DNA from: CAZEHJ01 sp964512485
GTDB taxonomy: Bacteria > Bacteroidota > Rhodothermia > Rhodothermales > UBA10348
Assembly: GCA_964512485.1 (NCBI GenBank)
Contig: CAZEHJ010000033.1
Location: forward strand, 1 to 36,160
Length of the DNA stretch: 36,160 bases
Direction of reading: 5' to 3'
Part shown: piece by piece, positions 23,618 to 32,290 of the stretch
Layout: each line of letters opens with the position of its first letter
Numbering within the stretch: the first letter of the stretch is position 1
Notes under the pieces: generated by a model
What the model saw: only the letters and a program-made list of their open reading frames with translations
Databases searched by the model: none
What the model was told of the DNA's origin: nothing
Position numbers and translations under genes: made by a program

Positions 23618-25642
23618 ATGCACACCGAAGTCTCTGCTGTGACTGTTGAAACCTCCATTTCTGATTTTTCCGTAAACACGATTCGTTTTCTTGCCGTCGA
23701 TGCGGTGCAAAAAGCGAATTCCGGGCATCCCGGGATGCCTATGGGAGCAGCCCCAATGGCTTATGCCGCCTGGCACCGCCATCTGACTCTCGATCCGACC
23801 CAGCCTGACTGGGCCAACAGGGATCGCTTCGTTCTGAGCGCCGGACACGGCTCGATGTTGCTCTACGGTTTGCTTCATCTTTCCGGATTCGATCTGACCC
23901 TGGAGGATTTGAAGGACTTTCGACAGTGGGGTAGCCGGACACCGGGACATCCCGAAAACTTTCACACTGCGGGAATCGAGACAACCACCGGGCCGCTCGG
24001 TCAGGGACTCACGAATGCGGTGGGGATGGCAATTGCCGAGTCGTTCCTCGCGGCCCGATTCAATCGACCTGGTTTCGACGTCGTAGATCATCACACGATT
24101 GCCATCGTTTCTGACGGCGATCTGATGGAGGGAATATCGCACGAGGCTGCCTCTTGGGCCGGTCACCTTGGACTCGGGAAGTTGATCTATCTCTATGATG
24201 ACAATAAAATTTCGATTGACGGATCTACCGAACTGTCCTACACCGAGGACGTGACTGCGCGTTTTGAGTCCTACGGGTTCCAGGTCCTCGATATCGCTGA
24301 TGGCAACGACGTCGAGGCAATTGACGATGCGATCCGAACGGCCAAACAGGAAACGGAAAAGCCGACCCTGATCAGGGTTCGGACCATCATCGGATACGGT
24401 AGCCCTAACAAAGCGGGGACTTCATCATCACACGGCTCGCCGCTCGGCCCGGATGAGATTGCGCTCACCAAGAAGGCACTTGATTGGCCTGAAGAGCCGA
24501 CTTTTTATGTTCCAGATGACGTAAAGCAGCATATGGGTGAGATTGCCGAGCGAGGCCGTGAGGCCCGCGAGGCATGGGAGGACATGATGCAGGAGTACGC
24601 GACCGAGTATCCTGATCTCGCAGCCCAGTGGCTGCACTGGAACAAGGGGGATTTGCCTTCGGATCTGTCTTCGTTGATGCCTTCGTTCGAAGCCGGTTCA
24701 TCAACAGCCACACGTGCAGCAAACGGGAAGGTCTTGGCTGCGCTCGATGCGTCCATGCCGAATCTGGTAGGAGGCTCGGCCGATTTGACCGGATCGAACA
24801 AAACCGATATTCCGGGCCGCACCGATTTTCAGGCGAACAATCCGGGCGGGGCATACTTCTACTTTGGTGTTCGCGAGCATGCAATGGCGTCAATCTGCAA
24901 TGGAATGCAGTTGCACGGAGGCCTGCGTACATATTGCGGCACCTTCCTGGTTTTTTCCGACTACATGCGTCCGGCAATCCGCCTGAGCGCACTCATGAAT
25001 CTACCAGTGACATATGTTCTGACGCACGATTCCATCGGCCTGGGAGAAGATGGACCTACGCATCAGCCCATTGAGCACTTCATGGCGCTCCGTGCTATTC
25101 CCAATTGCACGTTCATTCGTCCTGCAGACGGCGCGGAAACCGCCGGGGCATGGGTTTCTGCTCTTGAAAACAAGACAGGTCCTACGCTTCTTGCCCTTTC
25201 CCGTCAAAATCTACCGCTGCTGAATCCTGACACTTCGCAGGTGGTAACTGATGTGAGCAAGGGTGCATATGTCGCCAGGGACGCCGAAGGATTTCCCGAG
25301 GCCATCATCATTGCAACGGGAAGCGAAGTAGAAATTGCGTTGGAAGCAGCGACTTTACTCTCAGAAGAGGGTCTGAAAGTACGTGTAGTATCCATGCCAT
25401 CCTGGGAGTTGTTTGATAAGCAGGAAGAATCATATCGAGAGTCTGTGTTGCCTCCGTCGATTACGGCGCGTGTATCGGTTGAAGCCGGTATCACGATGGG
25501 CTGGGAGCGCTATCTCGGAGCCGGCGGGCGTGCTATTGGCATCGACCACTTCGGTGCTTCCGCACCTGCAGAAACGCTTTTTGAGAAATTCGGCTTTACG
25601 GCAGACAACGTGGCTGCAACCGTTCGCGACTTGCTTACTTAG
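23618..25642 (+). CDS. tkt: Transketolase
   Basis: This 674-residue full-length ThDP enzyme moves two-carbon units between sugar phosphates in the pentose phosphate pathway, supplying erythrose 4-phosphate for aromatic amino acids. Conserved parts are KANSGHPGMPMGAAP, LSAGHGSMLLY, the ThDP motif VSDGDLMEGISHEA with DDNKISIDG, GYGSPNKAGTSSSHGSPLG, and the pyrimidine-domain GVREHAM with catalytic Glu and THDSIGLGEDGPTHQP. The start at 23618 is the first ATG after the candidate promoter; the mature family N-terminus begins around residue 12. The 3' end probably overlaps the next gene. Confidence 0.96.
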   Translation: MHTEVSAVTVETSISDFSVNTIRFLAVDAVQKANSGHPGMPMGAAPMAYAAWHRHLTLDPTQPDWANRDRFVLSAGHGSMLLYGLLHLSGFDLTLEDLKDFRQWGSRTPGHPENFHTAGIETTTGPLGQGLTNAVGMAIAESFLAARFNRPGFDVVDHHTIAIVSDGDLMEGISHEAASWAGHLGLGKLIYLYDDNKISIDGSTELSYTEDVTARFESYGFQVLDIADGNDVEAIDDAIRTAKQETEKPTLIRVRTIIGYGSPNKAGTSSSHGSPLGPDEIALTKKALDWPEEPTFYVPDDVKQHMGEIAERGREAREAWEDMMQEYATEYPDLAAQWLHWNKGDLPSDLSSLMPSFEAGSSTATRAANGKVLAALDASMPNLVGGSADLTGSNKTDIPGRTDFQANNPGGAYFYFGVREHAMASICNGMQLHGGLRTYCGTFLVFSDYMRPAIRLSALMNLPVTYVLTHDSIGLGEDGPTHQPIEHFMALRAIPNCTFIRPADGAETAGAWVSALENKTGPTLLALSRQNLPLLNPDTSQVVTDVSKGAYVARDAEGFPEAIIIATGSEVEIALEAATLLSEEGLKVRVVSMPSWELFDKQEESYRESVLPPSITARVSVEAGITMGWERYLGAGGRAIGIDHFGASAPAETLFEKFGFTADNVAATVRDLLT

Positions 25643-26030
25643 CCTCCTGATTCTGTCGGGATTGACGGGTCTTGATACGGCCCATTCTCAGGACGTGAAA
25701 CCTGTAACCACATCTTCAGACTGGGCATGGCGCCCGGTTCTGATTCAGGATGGAATCGAGGTTGAGTACATCTTCTATGCCGAGAAGGAAAGCGTAGATG
25801 ACGGAGTCGTCATGAAAGTGGTCAACAACAACGACTACGACATGAGTTACAGCTTTACGGTCGTGATCCGTAGCGTGGAATCGGTGTTCGAAAAGAGGGT
25901 CAGTGGCGTGGTCAAGGCGCGTACCCTCATCACCGGGGACGAAGCTGGATTGTACTGGGTGCCGTTTTCGGGTGGGGAATCTATTGGTGAGCTCGGAATC
26001 CGGGCGTACAAATTCAAGCGGGCGAGATAG
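25581..26030 (+). CDS. Small secreted protein of unknown function
   Basis: I do not recognise this protein. After a signal peptide (LLSLLILSGLTGLDTAHSQ) it has about 110 residues of a beta-rich domain (WRPVLIQDGIEVEYIFYA, VVMKVVNNNDYDMSYSFTVVI, then LGIRAYKFKRAR). This reads like a single immunoglobulin-like sandwich domain of the kind found in many Bacteroidota secreted proteins. The start is a guess: TTG at 25581 gives a proper signal with a basic n-region and a 149-residue protein, but overlaps tkt by 62 bases; no ATG fits. It ends before a hairpin terminator. Confidence 0.6.
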   Translation: MRNSALRQTTWLQPFATCLLSLLILSGLTGLDTAHSQDVKPVTTSSDWAWRPVLIQDGIEVEYIFYAEKESVDDGVVMKVVNNNDYDMSYSFTVVIRSVESVFEKRVSGVVKARTLITGDEAGLYWVPFSGGESIGELGIRAYKFKRAR

Positions 26031-26059
26031 TTTACCCAACGGGGCTCAATCGCTACATT

Positions 26060-26083
26060 GGCGTAGTATTAACGCCGCTTTTT
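26060..26083 (+). terminator. Candidate Rho-independent terminator
   Basis: A five-pair GC-rich stem (GGCGT 26060-26064 with ACGCC 26072-26076) with a seven-base loop is followed by GC and five T's. It lies 29 bases after the small secreted protein gene and 21 before the amidase gene. It is weak but well placed. Confidence 0.45.
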
Positions 26084-26104
26084 CGTCATCCTCCCCGTTT
26101 CGTC

Positions 26105-27790
26105 ATGTCCCGGTTTTCTCGACGTGCGTTCCTCGAATCTGCCGCTCTCGTTGGAGCATCCTCAACTCTCTTCCCGGGCATTTTGTATGCCCAGTCTTCG
26201 GGAAAGGACGAAATCACGGTTGCTGACATCGAGGCGGCTGAAAGGTTGGCCGGACTGTCATTCACGCCCGAAGAACGCGATATGATGTTGGAGGATCTGC
26301 AGAACTCAGTTGATGACTACCGCGAACTGAGGGAGCTTCGTTTGCCCAATGACGTGCCGCCCAGCATGACGTTTGATCCTCAGCTGGGTGGAAAGGTCGC
26401 CCCCCGGCTTCAAAGTCGCGTGCCCGTCAATTGGCGTCCAGATGAGGTAGAGCGCCCGGCTTCGGCTGAAGATCTGGCGTTCCTGACCGTGCCCCAGTTG
26501 TCCGGCCTTCTACGGGAACGCAAAGTCACGTCCCGTGAGTTGACTGAGTTGTATCTCTCGCGACTCAAAAAATATGACCCTGTTCTGGAATGTGTAGTCA
26601 CGCTTACCGAGGATCGCGCGCGCCGACAGGCGCGCGCTGCAGACGCTGAACTGAACGCCGGTCACTGGCGAGGTCCCTTGCACGGCATTCCATGGGGCGC
26701 GAAGGATTTGCTTGCCGTTCGGGGATACCCCACAACCTGGGGAGCCATGCCGTACAAGGATCAGGTTTTTGAAGAAGATGCAGCCGTCGTCAGTCGACTG
26801 GATGAGGCGGGAGCCGTTCTCGTGGCAAAACTGACGCTTGGGGCCCTGGCTTACGGCGATCGCTGGTTTGGCGGGCGAACCAACAATCCATGGAATATCG
26901 AACAGGGATCGAGTGGTTCGTCTGCAGGTCCCGGAGCCGCGGTATCGGCCGGACTCGTCGGGTTTGCCATAGGATCCGAGACCTGGGGTTCAATCAGCTC
27001 TCCATCAAATCGAAACGGCGTGACCGGTTTTCGTCCTTCTTATGGCCGGGTGAGTCGGAAGGGAGCCATGGCGTTGAGTTGGACCATGGACAAGCTCGGT
27101 CCCATGTGCCGAAGCGCGAACGGATGCGCGCTGGTTTTCGATGCGATTCATGGTCACGATCCTCTCGAGCCGTCTACAGTCACGACGCCGTTTTCATGGC
27201 CCGCGTCCAAGCAAGTCACAGATTTGAGGATCGGTTTCCTGGAGGGGCGTGCCGAGAGTGAGCAGGACAAAGCGGTGTTGAACGTCATGAGAGAAGCTGG
27301 AGTAGACTTGAGACCGACCTCGCTTCCAGAATTCAACGCATCCCCGATTGGCAATATGCTGTTTTTGGAGGCCGCTGCCGCGTTTGATGACCTCATGATT
27401 TCAGGAGATGTCAACGATCTCGTCAGGCAGGACCAGGGCGCCTGGCCCAATTCGTTTCGTACGGCTCAATTCGCGCCAGCCGTATCGTACATCAATGCGA
27501 GCAGGGCCCGCACCCTGTTGATGAAAAAAATGCACGTGCTTTTCGAGTCGTTTGACGCCATCATCATGCCACGGGGAGAGGGGGGGCTACATTTCAATCT
27601 GACCGGGCATCCGCTGGTGACCCTGCCCAATTTCTTCGGTCCCGTTGAAGACTCACCCGTTCCTTCGCGGAGAAGGCCGGAGTCTTTTACAATCATTGGC
27701 GGACTCTACGAAGATGAAGCTGCGCTGTCTCTTGCTGCATTATATCAGTCCCGGACCGACTTTCATCTGCAGAAGCCCCCCATCGAGTGA
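26105..27790 (+). CDS. Tat-exported amidase-signature hydrolase
   Basis: This 561-residue protein starts with a twin-arginine signal (SRRAFLESAA), so it should be folded and then exported by Tat. The amidase-signature domain starts around residue 120. Aligning by motif gives the Ser-cisSer-Lys triad as Lys200 (GIPWGAKDLL), Ser272 (GSSGSSAGPG) and Ser296 (GSETWGSISSPSNRNG). The gap between the last two is the normal 24 residues. A helical region of about 90 residues precedes the domain. GatA is ruled out by the signal peptide and by the lack of gatB/gatC nearby. The substrate is unknown. The stop overlaps the next start codon by 4 bases. Confidence 0.88.
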   Translation: MSRFSRRAFLESAALVGASSTLFPGILYAQSSGKDEITVADIEAAERLAGLSFTPEERDMMLEDLQNSVDDYRELRELRLPNDVPPSMTFDPQLGGKVAPRLQSRVPVNWRPDEVERPASAEDLAFLTVPQLSGLLRERKVTSRELTELYLSRLKKYDPVLECVVTLTEDRARRQARAADAELNAGHWRGPLHGIPWGAKDLLAVRGYPTTWGAMPYKDQVFEEDAAVVSRLDEAGAVLVAKLTLGALAYGDRWFGGRTNNPWNIEQGSSGSSAGPGAAVSAGLVGFAIGSETWGSISSPSNRNGVTGFRPSYGRVSRKGAMALSWTMDKLGPMCRSANGCALVFDAIHGHDPLEPSTVTTPFSWPASKQVTDLRIGFLEGRAESEQDKAVLNVMREAGVDLRPTSLPEFNASPIGNMLFLEAAAAFDDLMISGDVNDLVRQDQGAWPNSFRTAQFAPAVSYINASRARTLLMKKMHVLFESFDAIIMPRGEGGLHFNLTGHPLVTLPNFFGPVEDSPVPSRRRPESFTIIGGLYEDEAALSLAALYQSRTDFHLQKPPIE

Positions 27791-28416
27791 CGAAATCTAT
27801 GCGCTCAAAGGATGCGCTGGCCTGGATCCGGTTGATTGATCCAGATACAGACACGAATTCGGAGGCAGTCAGGATGCTCTCTCAGGACTGGGATCCTGTA
27901 TCACTGAAAAACATCAGTACGGGTGTGCTGTCGCTCGGAAAAAGTCTTGGCCGTATGGATCGTGCGATGAAATTGGTGGCAGACTTGGAATTGAGGCTGA
28001 AAATCCTGCGCGACGACATCGGCGTATCCCGAAAGGCACCTTCCGACATGCTTCAGCGCGTATGTTGTTTGAGATTTGAGTCAGGACAGTGGGTAAGCAA
28101 GGGGAAGTGGATACCGGATATTCTGGATCGGGCGGCTGCTTTTGATCCCGTTCATGCCTCTTCGCGGGAGGATATCGTGGTGGATGTGAAAATGCTTGAG
28201 GCGGCCAGGCTGGACCAGGTGATTTGTCTGGGCCCGCTATCCCCGGAGCCTCCAAAATTCACGGACCCGAAAATTCATCACGTCTGTCAACTATCAAACT
28301 GGATGTCGAGCGCACCGGGTATTTTCGATACAATCTTTGAAGCGGCTTCATTGATCCATGATCGCCCTGACCTATTTTCACCTCAACCAGATCGATCCGG
28401 AACTCAACCCAGCTGA
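27787..28416 (+). CDS. Uncharacterised cytoplasmic protein
   Basis: I do not recognise this 209-residue protein. It has no signal peptide or membrane segment. Seen in it are a helical N-terminal half (LSLGKSLGRMDRAMKLVADLELRLKILRDDIGV) and a mixed C-terminal half with a Pro-rich stretch (LGPLSPEPPKFTDP) and a polar tail. It starts with GTG at 27787, overlapping the amidase stop by 4 bases; an in-frame ATG at 27799 would also work. Five bases separate it from the next gene, so it is part of the amidase transcript. A functional link with the amidase is unproven. Confidence 0.65.
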   Translation: MTKSMRSKDALAWIRLIDPDTDTNSEAVRMLSQDWDPVSLKNISTGVLSLGKSLGRMDRAMKLVADLELRLKILRDDIGVSRKAPSDMLQRVCCLRFESGQWVSKGKWIPDILDRAAAFDPVHASSREDIVVDVKMLEAARLDQVICLGPLSPEPPKFTDPKIHHVCQLSNWMSSAPGIFDTIFEAASLIHDRPDLFSPQPDRSGTQPS

Positions 28417-28421
28417 GATAT

Positions 28422-28772
28422 ATGTCGCACTCTTTTTACATCCTCCTTCATGTGAGTGGCCTCGCTCTGCTCGCCCTTTCTCTTGGCGGAATGGTCATTC
28501 AACGCCAATCATCCACCGAAGACAGACCGAAAATTCTATCCATGTTTCATGGAATAGGTTTGGTGTTGATCCTGGTGGCCGGGTTCGGCCTGCTGGCCCG
28601 TAACTCGATCTCATTCCCGTGGCCTCTGTGGGTCTGGGTTAAACTCGCCGCATTTCTCTTCCTCGGCGCATTTCCTTCACTGGCGAAGCGATTTGATTCA
28701 GGCATTGGCTTTTATGTTGCCGCTGCCGTCATCATCATTGCCGCCGCTATGGGCGTCATGCAACCATTCTGA
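28422..28772 (+). CDS. Four-helix integral membrane protein
   Basis: This 116-residue protein is mostly hydrophobic with four predicted membrane segments: residues 5-26, 41-60, 66-84 and 94-113. A conserved-looking His near the start (LLHVSGLALLALSLGG) and one in the second segment (FHGIGLVLILVAGFG) would face each other. That is reminiscent of small heme-binding or SirB/CopD-like membrane families, but the match is weak and the function is unknown. It lies 5 bases after the previous gene and 1 before the DinB-like gene. Confidence 0.72.
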   Translation: MSHSFYILLHVSGLALLALSLGGMVIQRQSSTEDRPKILSMFHGIGLVLILVAGFGLLARNSISFPWPLWVWVKLAAFLFLGAFPSLAKRFDSGIGFYVAAAVIIIAAAMGVMQPF

Positions 28773-28773
28773 T

Positions 28774-29307
28774 ATGAGTGAACTAGAAAACCTGAAATAT
28801 CCAATTGGACGTTTCACTCCCGTATCCATCGAGTCTGATGAGCAGCGGGCTTCTCTGGTTCGAACGATTGCTGAATGTCCCCGCGAGCTTCGAGCTGCCG
28901 TGGACTCCTTCAGCGACGAGCAATACGATACACCGTACCGAGAGGGCGGCTGGACGGTACGTCAGCTTGTCCATCACATTTTCGATAGCCACTGCAACGC
29001 GTATATCCGCTTTCGTCTTACCATCACGCAGGACAACCCACTGGTGAACGCGTATGACGAAGCCGTATGGGCTGAACTGGAGGACTCGTTTTCCGTGCCT
29101 CCGAGCGTGTCGCTGGACTTGACGGAGGGGGTACATCGCCGTTGGGTCGCAACACTCGAGAACATGAGCGCCGAAGATTTTGCTCGCCCACTTCAGCATC
29201 CTGAAAACGGGCCTATGACGTGTGACGGGCTATTGCAGATGTACGCTTGGCACAGTTTGCACCATGTTCGCCACATAACGGCACTGAGCGAGCGCATGGA
29301 ATGGTAA
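28774..29307 (+). CDS. DinB/YfiT-like putative metal-dependent hydrolase or transferase
   Basis: This 177-residue protein has the four-helix DinB-like fold, recognisable by WTVRQLVHHIFDSHCNAYIRF with metal-ligand His near residue 73 and a C-terminal YAWHSLHHVRHI with the other histidines. The N-terminal LKYPIGRF matches the YfiT/BstA subgroup of Bacillus and Bacteroidota, members of which are linked to bacillithiol-dependent chemistry in some genomes. Such a link here would fit the ypdA gene, but that is inference. ATG at 28774 follows the previous stop by one base, so translation is probably coupled. Confidence 0.85.
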   Translation: MSELENLKYPIGRFTPVSIESDEQRASLVRTIAECPRELRAAVDSFSDEQYDTPYREGGWTVRQLVHHIFDSHCNAYIRFRLTITQDNPLVNAYDEAVWAELEDSFSVPPSVSLDLTEGVHRRWVATLENMSAEDFARPLQHPENGPMTCDGLLQMYAWHSLHHVRHITALSERMEW

Positions 29308-29327
29308 CAGGTTCGGAACCGGGAGCA

Positions 29328-29353
29328 ACCGGGTCGCGCATTTGAGACCCGGT
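29328..29353. terminator. Hairpin between convergent genes
   Basis: An eight-base perfect inverted repeat (ACCGGGTC 29328-29335 with GACCCGGT 29346-29353) with a ten-base loop lies between the stops of the DinB-like gene and the TonB receptor gene. There is no clear T-run on either side, so its strength as a terminator is uncertain. Confidence 0.4.
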
Positions 29354-29354
29354 G

Positions 29355-31619
29355 CTACCGAGTCCAGGTGATCTGCAACGTGAAACTCCGTGGATCGCCC
29401 AGTAAAGCAGGGCGGTCGACGTAGTGATACTCGAGAGCGTTGTTGACGAGAGCTGCAATTCTGAACGGCCCCTGAACGGAAGACAGTCTCAGGTCAAGAA
29501 CACGGGTGTCGACCATGACTTCGGCATCGGTCACGAATCGGGCGAAGTCACTTTCTATTTTGTCTGGCACGGAAGTGTATCGGAAATCGGCACCGGCGCG
29601 CAACGAGCCGATCAGCGCCGCTTCCAGAGTAGTAGTGATGTGGTGCCTCGGTCTGAATGGAAGGTCTTCTCCGGTACTCGACTCTTCAGACGACAGATAC
29701 GTATACCCGACAGAAGCCTGAAGACTGCCGCTTCTGGTCCTCCATTCCAACATCGTCTCTGCGCCCAGGATTGAAGCTTCATCCAGATTGATGAATTGGA
29801 AGGCTTGCTCCGCAGTCACCAGTCTCGGTTCGATGAACTCTTGATAGGTGTTTCTGAAAATGGATACATCCCACGACACGACGCCAATCTGCTGCACAGC
29901 GGCCACGCCCCGGATACCGGCTTCCACACTCTGGCTCGTTTCGGGCCTCAATTCCAGATTGCGCACGATAGGCAGGAAATCACGGTTGTCCGTGAATCGT
30001 TCGGCAAATGAAGGCACCCTGAATCCGTGCCCCCAGGCCAGACGAAGGGTATTCTGAGCCCTCCATTGGTAGGCAAGGCTCAATTTCGGACTGAGTCGAG
30101 ATTCAGTGTCTGACGCATCAATACGGTATCGGTCGAAACGAAGTCCGCCCACAAGCTGCAGAGATGGAGTGAGCTGTTCTTCGACGTGAGTAAAGACGGC
30201 TATCTCGGGCTGACCACCCAGCGCATCACCGTCGTTTGTTACGAAAAACGAGCTTTTGGTTGTGATCGCGTCCCGCGAAAGTCCAAGCACCACTCTACGG
30301 TCGTTGTTTGGAATCCAATTGCCCTGGAATTCTCCACCGTATCGGGCTCCCATCGTACCGTCGGAGAGGTCTTTGCGTTTTCCCGTGTCGTTGTCAAGCG
30401 GTTGTACGAGCGTTCCGAAGCCTCGCAACCGGACCTCGTAAAACACTTTCGAATTAATAAAATGGGTCAGCACGGGCAATACGCTGATCTGTCTTACAAA
30501 GTCATCGAGAGTCCCCTCTGGAGCGTCATCTGTCGTCGAAGCATCTTCGCCAAAACTCACTCGCCCCGGATTCAAGACATCCCGGGCTGAGTTCCAGAAA
30601 ATGAAGTTGTCGCGCTGACGGGCCATCATTCCGACCAGAGTTTCCAGCTTCAGCGATGGGCGGGGGCGCCAGCTCATTTTCGCAAACCCGTGGAATACAT
30701 CTCGTCCAGAGAGGGCCTTGAATCCGGCATCACGCCGAAAAGTCAAGCTGGTCCACCATCCAAATTCGGGAGAGCGCATGGTAGAATGGGAAGCCGATAC
30801 TCCCCAGAACGGGCGATAGTCGTCGCCATGGCTCCATCCATCCCGCCACACCTTGTGACGAACCGGGTCCCAGACGCCTGCGAAGGTCTTGACGGTCGTG
30901 ACCGGAGTGTCTGGCATGTCTCGCGTTACGACATTTATCACGCCTCCAAGCGCCCCACTGCCGTATAGCGCGGATCCGGGGCCCTTCAATACCTCCACTC
31001 GTTCGATTTCGGTTGTGGGCAATGCTTCAAGCGGTATTCCGTCCGAATCGGGAGTCAGCAGGGGCATTCCGTCGAGCATCAGCAAGACCCGGCTTCCGGT
31101 GTTGTACGCGAATCCGCTCGACCCCCTGATATTAATCTGATTGCCGAGGATGTGGACTCCCGAAACTGTCCTCAGCGCGTCGTCGAGAACAATCGTGTTT
31201 CTTCTGAGCAGATCGTCCGCGGATAGAATCGAAACGCTGACGGGGACCGAAAGAGCAGGCTGCTCTCGTCGGGCAGCAGAGACGACGACTTCGTCTGCCA
31301 GAAGGATTTTTTGCTGAAGAACGACTGACACCGTGACTTCCTCACCCGGCTGTATTCTGACTGTTCGCCGATCATCGAAAAACCCGATCGCAGAGAACTT
31401 CAAAACGAGGGTGCCACTCGGGACCTGTTCAATGCGAAAGTGGCCCTCTACGTTGGTGGCCGCCCCGATGAGTGTTCCCTCCACAACGACATTGACGCCC
31501 GGTATCGCGGCGCCGTCCTCGTCTGAAACGTTTCCTGAAACGATTCCGGACGTATCCTGTCCTCTGGCCAAAGGACAGAAGGTGAGGGCCAGCAGCATTA
31601 TGATGAGGAAGCGACTCAA
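29355..31619 (-). CDS. TonB-dependent outer-membrane receptor
   Basis: This 754-residue protein has a signal peptide (cleaved after about ARG, residue 20), a carboxypeptidase-regulatory-like beta-sandwich (about 25-105, IPGVNVVVEGT), a plug domain (about 110-235) and a long beta-barrel. The plug segment has VVVSAARREQPA, NIRGSSGFAYNTGSRVLLMLDGMPLL and LKGPGSALYGSGALGGVINVVT. The last residues are LQITWTR rather than ending in Phe. The family imports siderophores, vitamin B12, metals or glycans with energy from TonB; the ligand cannot be assigned. It is preceded on the same strand by a lipoprotein gene 31 bases away, which resembles receptor/lipoprotein pairs in Bacteroidota. Confidence 0.92.
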   Translation of the reverse strand: MSRFLIIMLLALTFCPLARGQDTSGIVSGNVSDEDGAAIPGVNVVVEGTLIGAATNVEGHFRIEQVPSGTLVLKFSAIGFFDDRRTVRIQPGEEVTVSVVLQQKILLADEVVVSAARREQPALSVPVSVSILSADDLLRRNTIVLDDALRTVSGVHILGNQINIRGSSGFAYNTGSRVLLMLDGMPLLTPDSDGIPLEALPTTEIERVEVLKGPGSALYGSGALGGVINVVTRDMPDTPVTTVKTFAGVWDPVRHKVWRDGWSHGDDYRPFWGVSASHSTMRSPEFGWWTSLTFRRDAGFKALSGRDVFHGFAKMSWRPRPSLKLETLVGMMARQRDNFIFWNSARDVLNPGRVSFGEDASTTDDAPEGTLDDFVRQISVLPVLTHFINSKVFYEVRLRGFGTLVQPLDNDTGKRKDLSDGTMGARYGGEFQGNWIPNNDRRVVLGLSRDAITTKSSFFVTNDGDALGGQPEIAVFTHVEEQLTPSLQLVGGLRFDRYRIDASDTESRLSPKLSLAYQWRAQNTLRLAWGHGFRVPSFAERFTDNRDFLPIVRNLELRPETSQSVEAGIRGVAAVQQIGVVSWDVSIFRNTYQEFIEPRLVTAEQAFQFINLDEASILGAETMLEWRTRSGSLQASVGYTYLSSEESSTGEDLPFRPRHHITTTLEAALIGSLRAGADFRYTSVPDKIESDFARFVTDAEVMVDTRVLDLRLSSVQGPFRIAALVNNALEYHYVDRPALLGDPRSFTLQITWTR

Positions 31620-31650
31620 ATGATCGTTATGCGCTTGGAATAAAGGGGTG

Positions 31651-32103
31651 CTACCGCGGTGGAAAAATGGGTGGATCGTCGAAGTCGACGACGAATGAAA
31701 TGGAAACCGTTTCTCCGCTTGTTACGGTGAACACGCCTCCATTATCGGTGTAGAGCCCCAGCGGTCTCCAGGAGAGTAGATCGCTATCAAATTTCTGGGC
31801 AATTCCCGAGTAGAAATAGGTACCGGATGTTGCTGCAGCGAGGGTGAAGCTGTCGGAATCCACGTTGGTGGGAAGGCTGGCGCTTATCTCCATTTCATTC
31901 AGTTTGAAGAAATCAGATGTGTCCTGCGGAATAAACCGCATTGCCACAAAGCGCAGGTCCTGAAGTTCTTCCTGCGGAGGCCAGTTTCCGACATACGTGA
32001 CCGTGCCTTCAATTCTTCCGAACCCGGGGTCCTCTGGAGGCTCAAGTCCGTGATCGCAGGAGAGAAGCAGAAGGGAAAACAGTATAAGCAGCAGATATCT
32101 CAC
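31651..32103 (-). CDS. Lipoprotein encoded with the TonB receptor
   Basis: This 150-residue protein has a clean lipoprotein signal (RYLLLILFSLLLLSC) and a short Pro-rich linker (EPPEDPGFG). A beta-rich domain follows (GRIEGTVTYVGNWP, SFTLAAATSGTYFYSG, VTSGETVSISFVVDFDDPP), like a small sandwich fold. I do not recognise the family. GTG at 32103 puts the start directly at the signal; TTG at 32139 is in frame but would add 12 polar residues before it and would overlap the candidate promoter. Its place next to the receptor gene suggests a surface ligand-binding or barrel-accessory role. Confidence 0.75.
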   Translation of the reverse strand: MRYLLLILFSLLLLSCDHGLEPPEDPGFGRIEGTVTYVGNWPPQEELQDLRFVAMRFIPQDTSDFFKLNEMEISASLPTNVDSDSFTLAAATSGTYFYSGIAQKFDSDLLSWRPLGLYTDNGGVFTVTSGETVSISFVVDFDDPPIFPPR

Positions 32104-32108
32104 GGCAT

Positions 32109-32139
32109 CAATAGTAGCGACGGGATTCGCGTCGTTCAA
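32109..32139 (-). promoter_or_regulatory. Candidate promoter of the lipoprotein/receptor pair
   Basis: On the minus strand TTG (32137-32139) is followed after exactly 20 bases by TACTATTG (32109-32116), one mismatch from the Bacteroidota TAnnTTTG element. The start of transcription would be next to the GTG start codon at 32103, so the message could be nearly leaderless. Confidence 0.3.
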
Positions 32140-32178
32140 GAGGAAATTCGATTCAATTGACTCTTGAAGAGTTGTTCG

Positions 32179-32210
32179 TTTGGAGCCGCTGGAAAACGAC
32201 CTTATATTCT
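32179..32210 (+). promoter_or_regulatory. Candidate queA promoter
   Basis: TTTG (32179-32182) and TATATTCT (32203-32210) are separated by 20 bases, the normal spacing for the Bacteroidota -33/-7 pair; the -7 element has two mismatches. The start of transcription would give an untranslated leader of about 75 bases before queA. Confidence 0.4.
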
Positions 32211-32290
32211 GTGCCTTTGCCCGGCGCCGGTACCCACTTTAAACCCGGAAGCCGCATTTCCAACATTTGAACCAAGCCCTGTAAGGCCGC

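Noticed and set aside
24465..24992. Long minus-strand frames opposite transketolase
   Set aside because: Antisense frames of GC-rich conserved coding sequence; rich in Arg, Pro and Cys, without domain signs.
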